Positions 43,934 to 52,952 are shown, numbered from the stretch's first letter. The stretch is DNA of 64,000 nucleotides from Agriterribacter humi (GCF_009192765.1 NZ_VOHQ01000003.1:62001-126000), one strand, 5' to 3'. Program-made: numbers and translations. Notes: generated by a model not told the origin, from the letters alone.

Positions 43934-45178
43934 TTATTTTTCTCTTACATTAATGGATATACGCCTGTTTTTGATTTTATTTTCCTCAGTGTCGTTGGGC
44001 GCCACAAAATGCGTGGGTCCATAACCTTCGGCCCCTGCTAACTGTTTGACATCTGTTCCCGATGCTTTTAGCTTTTCCAGAACCGCATCGGCCCTGGCTT
44101 GCGATAGTTTTACATTGGCGGTTGAATCGCCGGTATTATCTGTGTAGCCGCCTATTTTGATTTTGACTGAGGGAAAAGCTTTTAAAATAGCTGCGATATT
44201 ATCTACCTGTTTTGAAGATGCCGCAGTAACAGTGGAGCTTCCTGTTTCAAAATTCAAATCATCAAAATCAAACCATTTGTCTTTGCTTATAGCATCGTTC
44301 GAAAGCAGGTATGTTACCAGCATATCTTCAATGCCTCCCTTATAGGCGTCAATTTCTGTATTGTCGGGTAATTTTACTTTTATGGATTCACGAACCGGCT
44401 CCATAGCTGCCGGGTGGGTTTCGGCTGGCTGCGAAGCAACAGTATCTGCTGCGGGTATTTGTATTGTATCGCTACCGCAACTTTTAAACAAGTAAAGCAA
44501 CAGGGCAAAAGCCAGCACTGCCAGGATGAGGGGAAGCAGCCAGTTGCTTTTTTTCGCAGTGATTTGTGCAGGATGTACCACATGGGCACTGCTTTCTCCC
44601 ACACCCGTCAAAGCAGCACCTGGCTTTGATGCCATTGCAGAAAGGCTGCTCAGCCCTAAGGCGCCTGCCAGGTTGAGACCGGAAGGAATTGCGGAAAGGA
44701 TATTATCTTTTTGTGAGGCTAAAAAAGAAGCGATCCCCGAAGCGCCAAGATTATTATCTGAAGCATATTTGCCGAGGCTTCCCAAAGCAGCAGGCGCCAC
44801 CATATTCAGCAATGAGGAAGCAGAGGATTGCTTAATACCGGAAAATCCTGAAATAAGGCTGGAAATAGTGCCTGATTTATTACCAAATAAATTGCCCGCC
44901 ATGCTCAACAAACCCGAAAACGTTCCGCCACTGCCTTCTAACAATCCTCCGGGATGGCTTAATAGGCCGCTGCTGCCCGCCTGTTTAGCGAGATCTAAAA
45001 GCGATTGAGCCCCGTCACCACTTTCTGCTTTGTTTAAAAAGCCGGCTAAAACCGATGGTACCGCTCCGCTTAATGCTTTCTGAATACCGCCTTCATTCTC
45101 TCCAAACGCAGATGCAGCCTTGCTTATCAGATCATTACTGAAAAGATTGTTAACAGAATCAACAAGATTGAATGCCAT
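43934..45178 (-). CDS. DUF937 and OmpA fusion membrane protein
   Basis: 414 residues. Residues 1-190 form a DUF937 (YidB-like) helical region rich in Ser, Gly, Ala with no signal peptide. A membrane helix at about 213-231 (WLLPLILAVLAFALLLYL) is followed by a short linker and an OmpA-type peptidoglycan-binding domain at about 300-414 (GGYTDNTGDSTANVKLSQAR, KNRRISINV). The layout puts DUF937 in the cytoplasm and OmpA in the periplasm, bound to the cell wall. The role of DUF937 is unknown. Divergent from the LuxR-type regulator. Confidence 0.9.
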   Translation of the reverse strand: MAFNLVDSVNNLFSNDLISKAASAFGENEGGIQKALSGAVPSVLAGFLNKAESGDGAQSLLDLAKQAGSSGLLSHPGGLLEGSGGTFSGLLSMAGNLFGNKSGTISSLISGFSGIKQSSASSLLNMVAPAALGSLGKYASDNNLGASGIASFLASQKDNILSAIPSGLNLAGALGLSSLSAMASKPGAALTGVGESSAHVVHPAQITAKKSNWLLPLILAVLAFALLLYLFKSCGSDTIQIPAADTVASQPAETHPAAMEPVRESIKVKLPDNTEIDAYKGGIEDMLVTYLLSNDAISKDKWFDFDDLNFETGSSTVTAASSKQVDNIAAILKAFPSVKIKIGGYTDNTGDSTANVKLSQARADAVLEKLKASGTDVKQLAGAEGYGPTHFVAPNDTEENKIKNRRISINVREK

Positions 45179-45339
45179 AGTGGTTAGATTTAATTGTGTA
45201 CAATTTGGATTCGAAGTAGTTAAAAATGTTGTGCCGTCAATAGCAGCTACTGCAAACGTATAAAAAATACATCTTATACTTTAGTATAAATTTAGATCTG
45301 TTAAGGGTTTATTTGCCGATAGACCAGCGAAATAATTGG

Positions 45340-45368
45340 TTTGCATTACTTTATATTAAATATCTTTG
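45340..45368 (+). promoter_or_regulatory. Promoter of the LuxR-type regulator
   Basis: tttg (45340-45343), a 17-base spacer and tatctttg (45361-45368) match both Bacteroidota promoter elements, the best match in the window. The transcript would have a leader of about 148 bases. The rest of the 45179-45521 gap shows no gene. Confidence 0.65.
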
Positions 45369-45521
45369 CAGTGATATTTAATTGGGGTAATTAAATCCAA
45401 TTCATCTTTTATATTTATAAGATTGATTTTGTTTCTTTACTGCATATTATGATCACTGAAACCAACCATTGCATCAAAAGTTTTTAAGTTCTGTTTATAT
45501 TCGTAAAAACCTTATCCGAAT

Positions 45522-46178
45522 ATGTTTGTACATAATCCTGTGAATGATAAAATTACTATTTTAATAGTTGATGATCATAAACTGATCAGGGACACCTGGT
45601 CGTTTATATTAAACAGCGATCCGCGCTTTCAGGTTATTGCTGAAACCGATTCCGGGAAAGATGCTATTGGCCTTGCTGAAAACAATCATCCCAACATCGT
45701 ATTAATGGATATTAATATGAGCCCGATGAACGGTTTTGAAGCCACAAAAGAAATCCGGAAAGTATCACCCGAATCAAAGATCATTGGTGTTTCTATGCAT
45801 TCCCAACCCGCCTATGCAAAAAAAATGCTTCAGGTTGGCGCTATGGGTTATATCACAAAAAACTCCTCTAAAGAAGAAATGATTGGCGCCATTAGTGAGG
45901 TGGCACACGGCAACAAATATATCTGCCATGAAGTAAAGGCCATCCTTTCCGAACAAATCCTGGAGGATAACGAGAAGCCTGACATTAATCTCTTATCGCA
46001 GCGGGAAATAGAAATAATTGACCTTATTAAACAGGGGCAATCCTCAAAGGAAATTGCACAACAATTAAACATAACACTTAAAACGGTAGAAGTTCACCGG
46101 CACAATATTCTAAAAAAACTGAACTTAAAAAATACGGCGGCACTTGTAAATTTTATTAATAACGCCGGGATGGCGTAA
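45522..46178 (+). CDS. NarL/LuxR-type response regulator (orphan)
   Basis: 218 residues: receiver domain with Asp17/Asp18 (LIVDDHK) and phospho-acceptor Asp63 (IVLMDINMSPMNG), a C-terminal HTH of the LuxR class at about 152-215 (LLSQREIEIIDLIKQGQSSK, TLKTVEVHRHNILKKL). No histidine kinase is adjacent, so its partner must be elsewhere. Start ATG 45522 has an unusual ten-residue N-terminal extension (MFVHNPVNDK). A terminator follows the stop. Confidence 0.93.
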   Translation: MFVHNPVNDKITILIVDDHKLIRDTWSFILNSDPRFQVIAETDSGKDAIGLAENNHPNIVLMDINMSPMNGFEATKEIRKVSPESKIIGVSMHSQPAYAKKMLQVGAMGYITKNSSKEEMIGAISEVAHGNKYICHEVKAILSEQILEDNEKPDINLLSQREIEIIDLIKQGQSSKEIAQQLNITLKTVEVHRHNILKKLNLKNTAALVNFINNAGMA

Positions 46179-46217
46179 CGCCAGCCAAAAATCAATTATT
46201 TTACATAACAATTCATT

Positions 46218-46241
46218 CCTGCTTCACGGAGGCAGGTTTTT
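46218..46241 (+). terminator. Rho-independent terminator after the LuxR-type gene
   Basis: cctgcttc pairs with gaggcagg (one wobble, loop acg), followed by five Ts. The next gene begins 12 bases later. Confidence 0.8.
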
Positions 46242-46252
46242 ATGCATTAAAC

Positions 46253-47065
46253 ATGTCGGCACTTTCTGTCACTATCATTCAAACCCAGTTGCATTGGGAA
46301 GATAAAACAGCCAATCTGCGGATGTTAATGGAAAAGATCAATGCTATCCCGGAGAAAACGGAAATCGTTATTCTGCCTGAAATGTTCAGTACAGGGTTTA
46401 GCATGCACCCGGAGATTTTGGCCGAAAAAATGGATGGCACTACTATAGAATGGATGAAAAAGGCGGCTGCACATAAAAAAGTAGTCCTCACCGGCAGTGT
46501 GATTATTGAGGAAGAGGGGAACTACTTTAACCGCATGATATGGATGCTGCCCGATGGTAATTATGGTTATTACGATAAACGGCATTTATTTGCTTATGCT
46601 TCGGAAGATCAATGCTATACTGCCGGAAAAAAAAGGCTCATCGCTTCAGTAAAGGGATGGAAGATTAACCTGCAGGTTTGTTATGATCTTCGATTTCCGG
46701 TTTGGGTGCGGCAAAGAAATTTTCCCCGGCAGGGAGACGGAATGGCAACACACAATGAATATGATCTTATTATTTATGTGGCCAATTGGCCGGAACGGCG
46801 CAATCACGCGTGGAAAACACTGCTCCAGGCCAGGGCTATAGAAAATCAATGTTATGTGGCGGGCGTTAACCGTGTAGGAAACGATGGAAATGATATATAC
46901 CATAGCGGCGATTCCATGATTATTGATCCGCTTGGTGAAGTGCTGTATACGCAAGCGCATAAGGAAGATGTTTTTACCTGCCTTTTGCATAAAGACAAAC
47001 TTGAAGAAGTACGCATGAAATTTCCTTTCTGGAAAGATGCTGATAGCTTTTTAATTGATCCCTGA
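46253..47065 (+). CDS. Nitrilase-superfamily amidase (omega-amidase, YafV-like)
   Basis: 270 residues. The Glu-Lys-Cys catalytic triad is visible: Glu43 (VILPEMFSTGF), Lys109 (GYYDKRHLF), Cys143 (LQVCYDLRFPVW). FANW-type end ANWPERRNHAWKTLLQARA is typical of YafV-like omega-amidases, which hydrolyse alpha-ketoglutaramate in methionine salvage or glutamine transamination, and repair deaminated glutathione. Residues 153-168 (RQRNFPRQGDGMATHN) look like an insertion next to the active site loop and resemble the gcvT insertion. nagA follows after 18 bp. Confidence 0.93.
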   Translation: MSALSVTIIQTQLHWEDKTANLRMLMEKINAIPEKTEIVILPEMFSTGFSMHPEILAEKMDGTTIEWMKKAAAHKKVVLTGSVIIEEEGNYFNRMIWMLPDGNYGYYDKRHLFAYASEDQCYTAGKKRLIASVKGWKINLQVCYDLRFPVWVRQRNFPRQGDGMATHNEYDLIIYVANWPERRNHAWKTLLQARAIENQCYVAGVNRVGNDGNDIYHSGDSMIIDPLGEVLYTQAHKEDVFTCLLHKDKLEEVRMKFPFWKDADSFLIDP

Positions 47066-47083
47066 ACCCCATAATTATATGTA

Positions 47084-48187
47084 ATGAAGACAGCCTGGTT
47101 GAACTGCAGCATCTATACCGGAAATAAAAAGGAAACGGGCAAAGCCATCCTGGTTAACAATAATGTTATTGAAGGAGTGGTTGATGAAAATGAGATTGGG
47201 GAAGCATATGTTGTTAAAGACCTTGGCGGACTTAATATAGCGCCTGCTTTTATTGACCTGCAGATTTATGGTGGCGATGGCTGGTTGTTTTCGGCCGAAT
47301 TGAATACAGGTGCTATTGATGCTACTTACCGGTATTGCCTCGGAGGTGGCTGTACACAGTTTATGCTTACCATGGCCACCAATACCATTGAAAATTTTTT
47401 GAAAGGCATTGAACTGGTGAAGCAGTACTGGCAACAAGGCGGCAAAGGCGTGCTGGGATTGCATATGGAAGGACCTTATCTTAATCCTGCAAAAAAAGGA
47501 GCGCATGTTTTGGAATACATTAAAAAGCCCACCATTGACGAAGTAGCCATGCTGTTAGAAAAGGGTAAAGGTGTTCTTAAAATGATGACAATAGCGCCTG
47601 AAGTATGTGATGAGGAAATAATAAGGCTGCTCATTAACAATGATATTATTGTTTCGGCCGGGCATAGCAATGCCACTTACGCCGAAGCCACAAAAGGATT
47701 TGCTTTGGGCATTCCCGCTGCTACACATTTGTTTAATGCTATGTCGCCATTCCAAAGCCGGGAGCCGGGAATGGTTGGGGCTGTTTATAATAATGATACC
47801 GTTAAAAGCAGTATTGTGCCGGATGGGATACACGTTGATTTTGTGTCGCTGCGCATCAGCAAAAAAATTATGGGTGACCGCCTCTTCTTTATAACAGATG
47901 CTGTTGCCGAAACCGCTAAAGGTGAATACCAGCATGTATTTAAGGGCGACCGTTATACACTTCCCAACGGAACGCTTTCGGGTTCCGCTTTAACCATGAT
48001 GCAAGCGGTAAAAAATGCGGTGCAGCATGCAGGCATACCTCTTGAAGAAGCATTGCGCATGGCATCTGCCTATCCTGCGCAATTGTTAAAAACCAGTGTG
48101 CCTTTAGGGAAAATAGAAGCAGGTTATGCCGCGGAGTTCGTGGTTTTTAATGATGCGCTGGAAGTGAAGGAAGTGGCTACTGCCTGA
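47084..48187 (+). CDS. nagA: N-acetylglucosamine-6-phosphate deacetylase
   Basis: Removes acetate from GlcNAc-6-phosphate in amino-sugar catabolism and cell-wall recycling. 367 residues. Metal and substrate motifs: HMEGPYLNPAKKGAH (usually HLEGPF, near 126), SAGHSNATYAEA near 190, THLFNAMSPFQSREPG near 210 and the acid in LFFITDA near 265. The tail after 350 is short. nagB is not in the window. The omega-amidase gene precedes it by 18 bp, a possible operon without an obvious metabolic link. Confidence 0.94.
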   Translation: MKTAWLNCSIYTGNKKETGKAILVNNNVIEGVVDENEIGEAYVVKDLGGLNIAPAFIDLQIYGGDGWLFSAELNTGAIDATYRYCLGGGCTQFMLTMATNTIENFLKGIELVKQYWQQGGKGVLGLHMEGPYLNPAKKGAHVLEYIKKPTIDEVAMLLEKGKGVLKMMTIAPEVCDEEIIRLLINNDIIVSAGHSNATYAEATKGFALGIPAATHLFNAMSPFQSREPGMVGAVYNNDTVKSSIVPDGIHVDFVSLRISKKIMGDRLFFITDAVAETAKGEYQHVFKGDRYTLPNGTLSGSALTMMQAVKNAVQHAGIPLEEALRMASAYPAQLLKTSVPLGKIEAGYAAEFVVFNDALEVKEVATA

Positions 48188-48304
48188 TAATTTGTCCAAC
48201 GCCGGAACCCTCCATAATAAGCCCGGCACGGAACCCACAGCCTGTCGCCCTGATGCAGGAAAGATAATCCACCTCCGCCATTGGGGATTACTCTTCGACC
48301 CTTA

Positions 48305-48325
48305 AAAATGATCGCGCATCATTTT
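48305..48325. terminator. Perfect hairpin between convergent genes
   Basis: aaaatgat and atcatttt are perfect 8-bp arms around cgcgc. The T-rich ends on both strands suggest a bidirectional terminator for nagA and the T9SS gene, although the T-run is short. Confidence 0.55.
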
Positions 48326-48363
48326 GGATCAGTTCAGGGTCTCGTAAATGACGTTCAGTGTCA

Positions 48364-49905
48364 TTACCTTACAATCTTCCGAACATAGTTATTACCCGGA
48401 GTTCTGGCTGTTAAAAAATAAACGCCATTGCTTAGGCCCTGTAATCCATCCATCATATAGCTGTACCTGCCGGGTGTGCACTGCAATTGCTTAAGCATTA
48501 GTGTTCTTCCGTGCATATCTGTGATGCTGAACTGAACGGGTTGGCGTTTGTCGCTGTAAAAGCTGATGTCTAATTTATCCCTGAAAGGATTGGGCGCCAC
48601 AATCAAATTGAATTGCATATTGCTGCTATCCTTTACGCTCAGTGTTTTACTGTATGTATATTTTCCATCGGGTGAAATGATCTTAACCCGGTAAAATCTC
48701 TGTGCGGATACCAGGGGTTCTTTATCTGTAAAACGGAACAGTTGGGAGCCGGTATTCGTGTTGTACACTTTGCCTATAGACCTGTATGCTCCGTTGCCAT
48801 TATCAGAAGCTTCCACTTCAAAATAGGCAGCGCCGGCTTCACTATATTCCCAGGTAAGCACTACTTCGTTAGTGCTGATGCGCGATGTGAAATTGGCAAT
48901 GCCGAAGGGGAGGACGTATTGGGCTGTCCAGGCATCGGTGTTTAATCCGTATAAACTTTGCTCTTCTCCTGAGATGAAATTTTCATTGGCAATTAAAACA
49001 CGGGTTTGGTTAACAGCGGTGATACTTTCAAGCTGGTATCCGCCATTTGTAAGGCTAATACTTCTTTTGTTGCCTGTAGTAAATAAAGAATTCATATCCG
49101 AAAAGCCGGAGATCATCCAAATGGCGCCGTACGAAAATATGTTGCTACCCAACAAAACAACAATATTATCATTGGCTTTTGTAGCGCTTGTAATTAAGGC
49201 TCCCGTACTGAAACTCTCAAGGTATGTGGCGACATGCGTTCCTGGTGTAGCAGGTAATGTATAATGTTTGCTACCGTTACCATCCCAATTTTTAGTAAAC
49301 AAGTGCAACATGCCATTATGATAAATCACCGCTTCGCAATCAAAAGGAGTAGAATTGGCTCCTACCGGGCTGGGAGGATCGGGCTGATCTTCATACCTGA
49401 AATTGATGGTTTCTATATCTGCCGCAGGCACCGTACCCGTGGTTCCGGTAATATCTGCAATGCTTTGCACAGGAACCCGGTAAAATTTAAGATCGGTTCT
49501 GGCTCCGTTAGCATTATTCCCAAAATCACCCACATATATATAGGTCCCGTCTGTTGTAAGGTCTTCCCAGTCAACATTGGTGGTACTTTCTAATGTAATT
49601 GTTTGATCAATAGCGCCGCTTGTTGAATCCAGCACATAAATAGCATGGGCATTCCCTCCATCATTCAGCGCATACAATTTACCATTAATATGGATCATAC
49701 CGCTTATTTCTGCAAGCGTTGAGGAAAGATCGGCTTTTTTAGTAAGAGAACCGCTTGTAGTACCATATGTGCATGAACCATTATTAACCGTGGCCGATGG
49801 CTCATAGTTATTAGCCAATGGATCCATACAACCCGGCACATCCTGTGCACGAAGGGAGTAGCTTGCTGTAAAGCACAGCAAAAGCGCAATAAAAATGATA
49901 CGCAT
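48364..49905 (-). CDS. Secreted beta-propeller-like protein with T9SS sorting domain
   Basis: 513 residues: signal peptide (MRIIFIALLLCFTASYSLRA), a short Cys-containing module GCMDPLANNYEPSATVNNGS known from many secreted Bacteroidota proteins, a beta-rich region (about 60-340) with propeller-like repeats, a fibronectin-like segment (about 340-425) and a C-terminal sorting domain (about 430-513; LIVAPNPFRDKLDISF, GLSNGVYFLTAR) ending VRKIVR. It should leave the cell through the type IX system and be surface-attached or released. No enzyme motif is apparent. Confidence 0.88.
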   Translation of the reverse strand: MRIIFIALLLCFTASYSLRAQDVPGCMDPLANNYEPSATVNNGSCTYGTTSGSLTKKADLSSTLAEISGMIHINGKLYALNDGGNAHAIYVLDSTSGAIDQTITLESTTNVDWEDLTTDGTYIYVGDFGNNANGARTDLKFYRVPVQSIADITGTTGTVPAADIETINFRYEDQPDPPSPVGANSTPFDCEAVIYHNGMLHLFTKNWDGNGSKHYTLPATPGTHVATYLESFSTGALITSATKANDNIVVLLGSNIFSYGAIWMISGFSDMNSLFTTGNKRSISLTNGGYQLESITAVNQTRVLIANENFISGEEQSLYGLNTDAWTAQYVLPFGIANFTSRISTNEVVLTWEYSEAGAAYFEVEASDNGNGAYRSIGKVYNTNTGSQLFRFTDKEPLVSAQRFYRVKIISPDGKYTYSKTLSVKDSSNMQFNLIVAPNPFRDKLDISFYSDKRQPVQFSITDMHGRTLMLKQLQCTPGRYSYMMDGLQGLSNGVYFLTARTPGNNYVRKIVR

Positions 49906-50187
49906 TTTATATAATTACTTTAAAGTTTCCTTTTGTAAACAGAGGTAGAGGCCGCAGGTAACGGAGGTTCTTATATAGGGATTGACTTGATGTTAAATTT
50001 AATACAGCTACATGCTGTGATAGTGTAAGATTAGAAGTAAGACATTGGGATAAGGGATTCGATCGGGATAATCAGATTGCTAAAGTAATAATTATATAAG
50101 GATAAAAAAAGAAAGGACTGTGTTATTATTGCATTATCTCCGGCAAGGTTCCTGTAAGGTATGCTTATCCGTTAGTACCCGCTGTAT

Positions 50188-51690
50188 TTATTGTATTGCA
50201 GATGAATCTTTTATGATCTCTATCACCTTATCCATTTTGCCATCTCTGCCCTTCCTTATATTTTCAACCGTAGGCGGCACATAAATGTCGGGCATAACGC
50301 CCCTTCCGTCTTTTGACACATGATGATATTGCACCAGCCTGAATAAAGGCATCCTCACCTTCATTTTGGTTTCAGGCAATACCACATCCGGAATAAGTAT
50401 ACCGCTGTTGCCATGCGCTCCGCCGCCGGCTTCTTCACCCACAAGCAATACATTGGACTGTCCTTTTACGGCATGTGAAAATAAAGTGGAAGCCGAAAAT
50501 GTGGGTCCGTTGATCAATACAAAAACCTTCCCTTTATAATGATTTTTTTCCCGGGGATGGAATACATGGTTTTCCCAGTACCTGAAATGATACCTGCCAT
50601 CTTCCTTTTTAGTGGTGGTAAAAAAGAGGATCATCGAATTGAGCCATCCCGAGCTGAAATATCGTTTATACCGCCCCAGTCCATTGTGCATGGCTGTGGC
50701 TGTATCGGCTACTTTAAACGGTGTATCGCGTATATACCGGGCAAGGGAGGTATAGTTATTTACCTTGCCGCCCCCATTGGTGCGCAGGTCAATAACTAAG
50801 TTGGGAATATTTTTTTTCCGGAGTTGCCTGAAGCTTTTTCTAAAAAAAGAAGGCAGTCTTCCCTTGCTTCCAAAACTGTGTACAGTCATTATAGCCAGTG
50901 AATGGGTAGTATCCATTTTCAGCGATCGAAAATTCTCCCATTTCGCCGGCTTCTCTTCCGGGTCAATTTGTTTGTTCCTGTTTCGTATAAAGTTTCTTGC
51001 CAGGCTGTCGGTAGCCGGATCAAATAATGCAACGGTATCTGTTCTTTCAGTGCCTGTGCTGTCTGTATATTCAACTGTATATTTCTTCGACAAGCCCATA
51101 ATGTTGCGGTGATAATATGGAAATGCCGCGCTGAGCCGTATATAATTCACGTTCTCTGCATAGCCGTCTGTTGGCATAAACTGAAATAGCGTATCTGCCA
51201 GTTGCTGCACATCAAGCCCGTTAATGCGGGTAATTAATGTGCCGCTTTTTAAAGTACTGTCTTTTTTATTGAGGTTGGAAGTAAGCACCATGGTATCGGG
51301 CCATATTTTCATGAACAGCGGAAAAGAGGGTTGTGCATGCTCACGCTGGCGCCTGCTGTATGCCCGTGGATAATTAAAACTGGTATGTCCGCAGTGCACT
51401 CTGGTAGTTAAAGGGGCAAGTATGGTAAAGCCAAACTGCTGCCGGGTCATAGAATCTGTAATGGCATTGTAGTATTTATCGAAATAATAATCCATGCTGT
51501 CTTTTGGCGTATACCAATACAGGGCGGGGTGAAACTCCTCCATTATTTCGCGAAGCAGGGCATAATCTTTACGCAAAGCTTCGGCCGGAAATTTTTTAGC
51601 CGGATCCATCATTTTCCTGGTGGTTCCACAACTTGCCGCGAATATTATAAGGACAGATAATAGTAAACCATGCTTAGACCTGTTTGCCAT
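50188..51690 (-). CDS. S41-family peptidase lipoprotein
   Basis: About 500 residues from ATG 51690. The lipobox LIIFAASCGTT indicates an outer-membrane or periplasmic lipoprotein. A helical N-terminal part precedes the S41 core (about 280-480): LAIMTVHSFGSKGRLPSFF, NLVIDLRTNGGGKVNNYTSL and FVLINGPTFSASTLFSHAV with the putative nucleophile Ser. The TSPTSPG lysine region is less clear. Related proteins are tail-specific proteases of unclear role. The gap 49906-50187 downstream has no gene. Confidence 0.87.
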   Translation of the reverse strand: MANRSKHGLLLSVLIIFAASCGTTRKMMDPAKKFPAEALRKDYALLREIMEEFHPALYWYTPKDSMDYYFDKYYNAITDSMTRQQFGFTILAPLTTRVHCGHTSFNYPRAYSRRQREHAQPSFPLFMKIWPDTMVLTSNLNKKDSTLKSGTLITRINGLDVQQLADTLFQFMPTDGYAENVNYIRLSAAFPYYHRNIMGLSKKYTVEYTDSTGTERTDTVALFDPATDSLARNFIRNRNKQIDPEEKPAKWENFRSLKMDTTHSLAIMTVHSFGSKGRLPSFFRKSFRQLRKKNIPNLVIDLRTNGGGKVNNYTSLARYIRDTPFKVADTATAMHNGLGRYKRYFSSGWLNSMILFFTTTKKEDGRYHFRYWENHVFHPREKNHYKGKVFVLINGPTFSASTLFSHAVKGQSNVLLVGEEAGGGAHGNSGILIPDVVLPETKMKVRMPLFRLVQYHHVSKDGRGVMPDIYVPPTVENIRKGRDGKMDKVIEIIKDSSAIQ

Positions 51691-51768
51691 ACCGGTAAAA
51701 ATAAAATCCAAAATCCAAACGGAGGGGAAAAATGTGAGAATGGGGGAAATGTGAGAAATGGGGAGATG

Positions 51769-51859
51769 GTTGCAAGTCTCAGGTTACAAGTTGCAGGGGA
51801 CATCCTGTTGTTGGCGGCTCTTCACCCTCATACCTCATGCCTGAGACCTGCAACCTACT
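51769..51859. repeat. Heptanucleotide tract forming an inverted repeat, thiL 3' end
   Basis: Thirteen units in one register: gttgcaa, gtctcag, gttacaa, gttgcag, gggacat, cctgttg, ttggcgg, ctcttca, ccctcat, acctcat, gcctgag, acctgca, acctact. The start (51769-51783) pairs with 51840-51854 over 15 bases with one G-T. The thiL stop lies in the last unit. Confidence 0.85.
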
Positions 51860-52883
51860 TAAACGCATTCCAGCCCTGCGCGGTTAAAGCGTGTTTGTTG
51901 CCCGACCGGGTTATTATATGGCTGCCTTCGGACGGTTCTGTAATATAGCCAATTACACTGATCTGCTCATTCAGCACAATTTTATCGTAGTCCTCCTGCT
52001 TAATGGTAAAAAGCAATTCATAATCTTCGCCACCGCTTAATGCGCAGGCAGTAGGGTCAAGGTCAAGCTTAAAAGCAAACTGCCGCGATGCTTCGTCAAC
52101 AGGAATTTTATCTTCATGCAGTACACAACCCACGTTGCTTTGTTTACAAATATGTAATATTTCACTGCTCAGCCCATCGCTTATATCCATCATGCTGGTA
52201 GGAAGTATATCGTTCTCTTCAAAAAAACTGATGATATCTTTTCTTGCTTCAGGCTTCAATAACCTGCGTAAAATATAATCCTGGCTTTCCAGGTCGGGTT
52301 GTACGGAAGGGCTTTCCATGAATATTTTTTTCTCTCTTTCCATCAGCAATAATCCCAGATAAGCCGCCCCCAAATCGCCGCTCACACAAACCAGGTCGCC
52401 TTTTTTGGCGCCATCGCGTTTTACAAAGCGATCGGGCGCCACTTCGCCAATTGCCGTAACGCTTATAATGAATCCTTTATTGGAAGTGGTGGTATCTCCT
52501 CCTACAAGGTCTACATTATACTTTTCACATGCAGCGTATACGCCTTCGTAAAATTCTTCCAGAGCTTCCACACTAAAGCGGTTGCTGATGCCTATGCTCA
52601 GGGTAATTTGCGAGGGAGTGGCATTCATAGCATATACATCGCTGATGTTTACCACTACACTTTTGTATCCCAAATGCGTGAGCGGTGTATATACCATATC
52701 AAAATGAACGCCTTCTATCAGCAGATCGGTGGTTACTACAATCTGTTTACCAAAATGATCCAGCACCGCGGCATCATCGCCTATGCTTAATACAGTGGAG
52801 GCATGATGTGTTTCATTGTTTTGGGTGAGATGATCAATCAAACCAAATTCGCCAAGCGATGCTATTTCTGTACGTGATGACAT
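51855..52883 (-). CDS. thiL: Thiamine-monophosphate kinase
   Basis: Last step of thiamine diphosphate synthesis: phosphorylates thiamine phosphate. 342 residues. The AIR-synthase-like fold is shown by SIGDDAAVLDHFGKQIVVT (Mg/ATP site near 30), GDTTTSNKGFIISVTAIGEV near 120 and MMDISDGLSSEILHICKQS near 225, and the glycine loop SGGEDYELLFTI near 290. Length is usual. Other thi genes are not in the window. The stop codon overlaps the end of a heptanucleotide tract, and the tail HALTAQGWNAFK has normal family length. Confidence 0.94.
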   Translation of the reverse strand: MSSRTEIASLGEFGLIDHLTQNNETHHASTVLSIGDDAAVLDHFGKQIVVTTDLLIEGVHFDMVYTPLTHLGYKSVVVNISDVYAMNATPSQITLSIGISNRFSVEALEEFYEGVYAACEKYNVDLVGGDTTTSNKGFIISVTAIGEVAPDRFVKRDGAKKGDLVCVSGDLGAAYLGLLLMEREKKIFMESPSVQPDLESQDYILRRLLKPEARKDIISFFEENDILPTSMMDISDGLSSEILHICKQSNVGCVLHEDKIPVDEASRQFAFKLDLDPTACALSGGEDYELLFTIKQEDYDKIVLNEQISVIGYITEPSEGSHIITRSGNKHALTAQGWNAFK

Positions 52884-52952
52884 GAAAAAAGATTAAGCGT
52901 AAAAAGTGAATGATGAAATGCAGGTGCGCCCTGTTTTTCACCCTGGTTAATA

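Noticed and set aside
49906-50187. A heptad tract in the T9SS/S41 gap
   Set aside because: Some units look similar (gtgtaag, attagaa, gtaagac) but the register breaks and no known unit type recurs; no gene seen there.
4052-51859. CRISPR arrays as an explanation of the tandem repeats
   Set aside because: Units are 7 nt with no spacers, and no cas genes are present.
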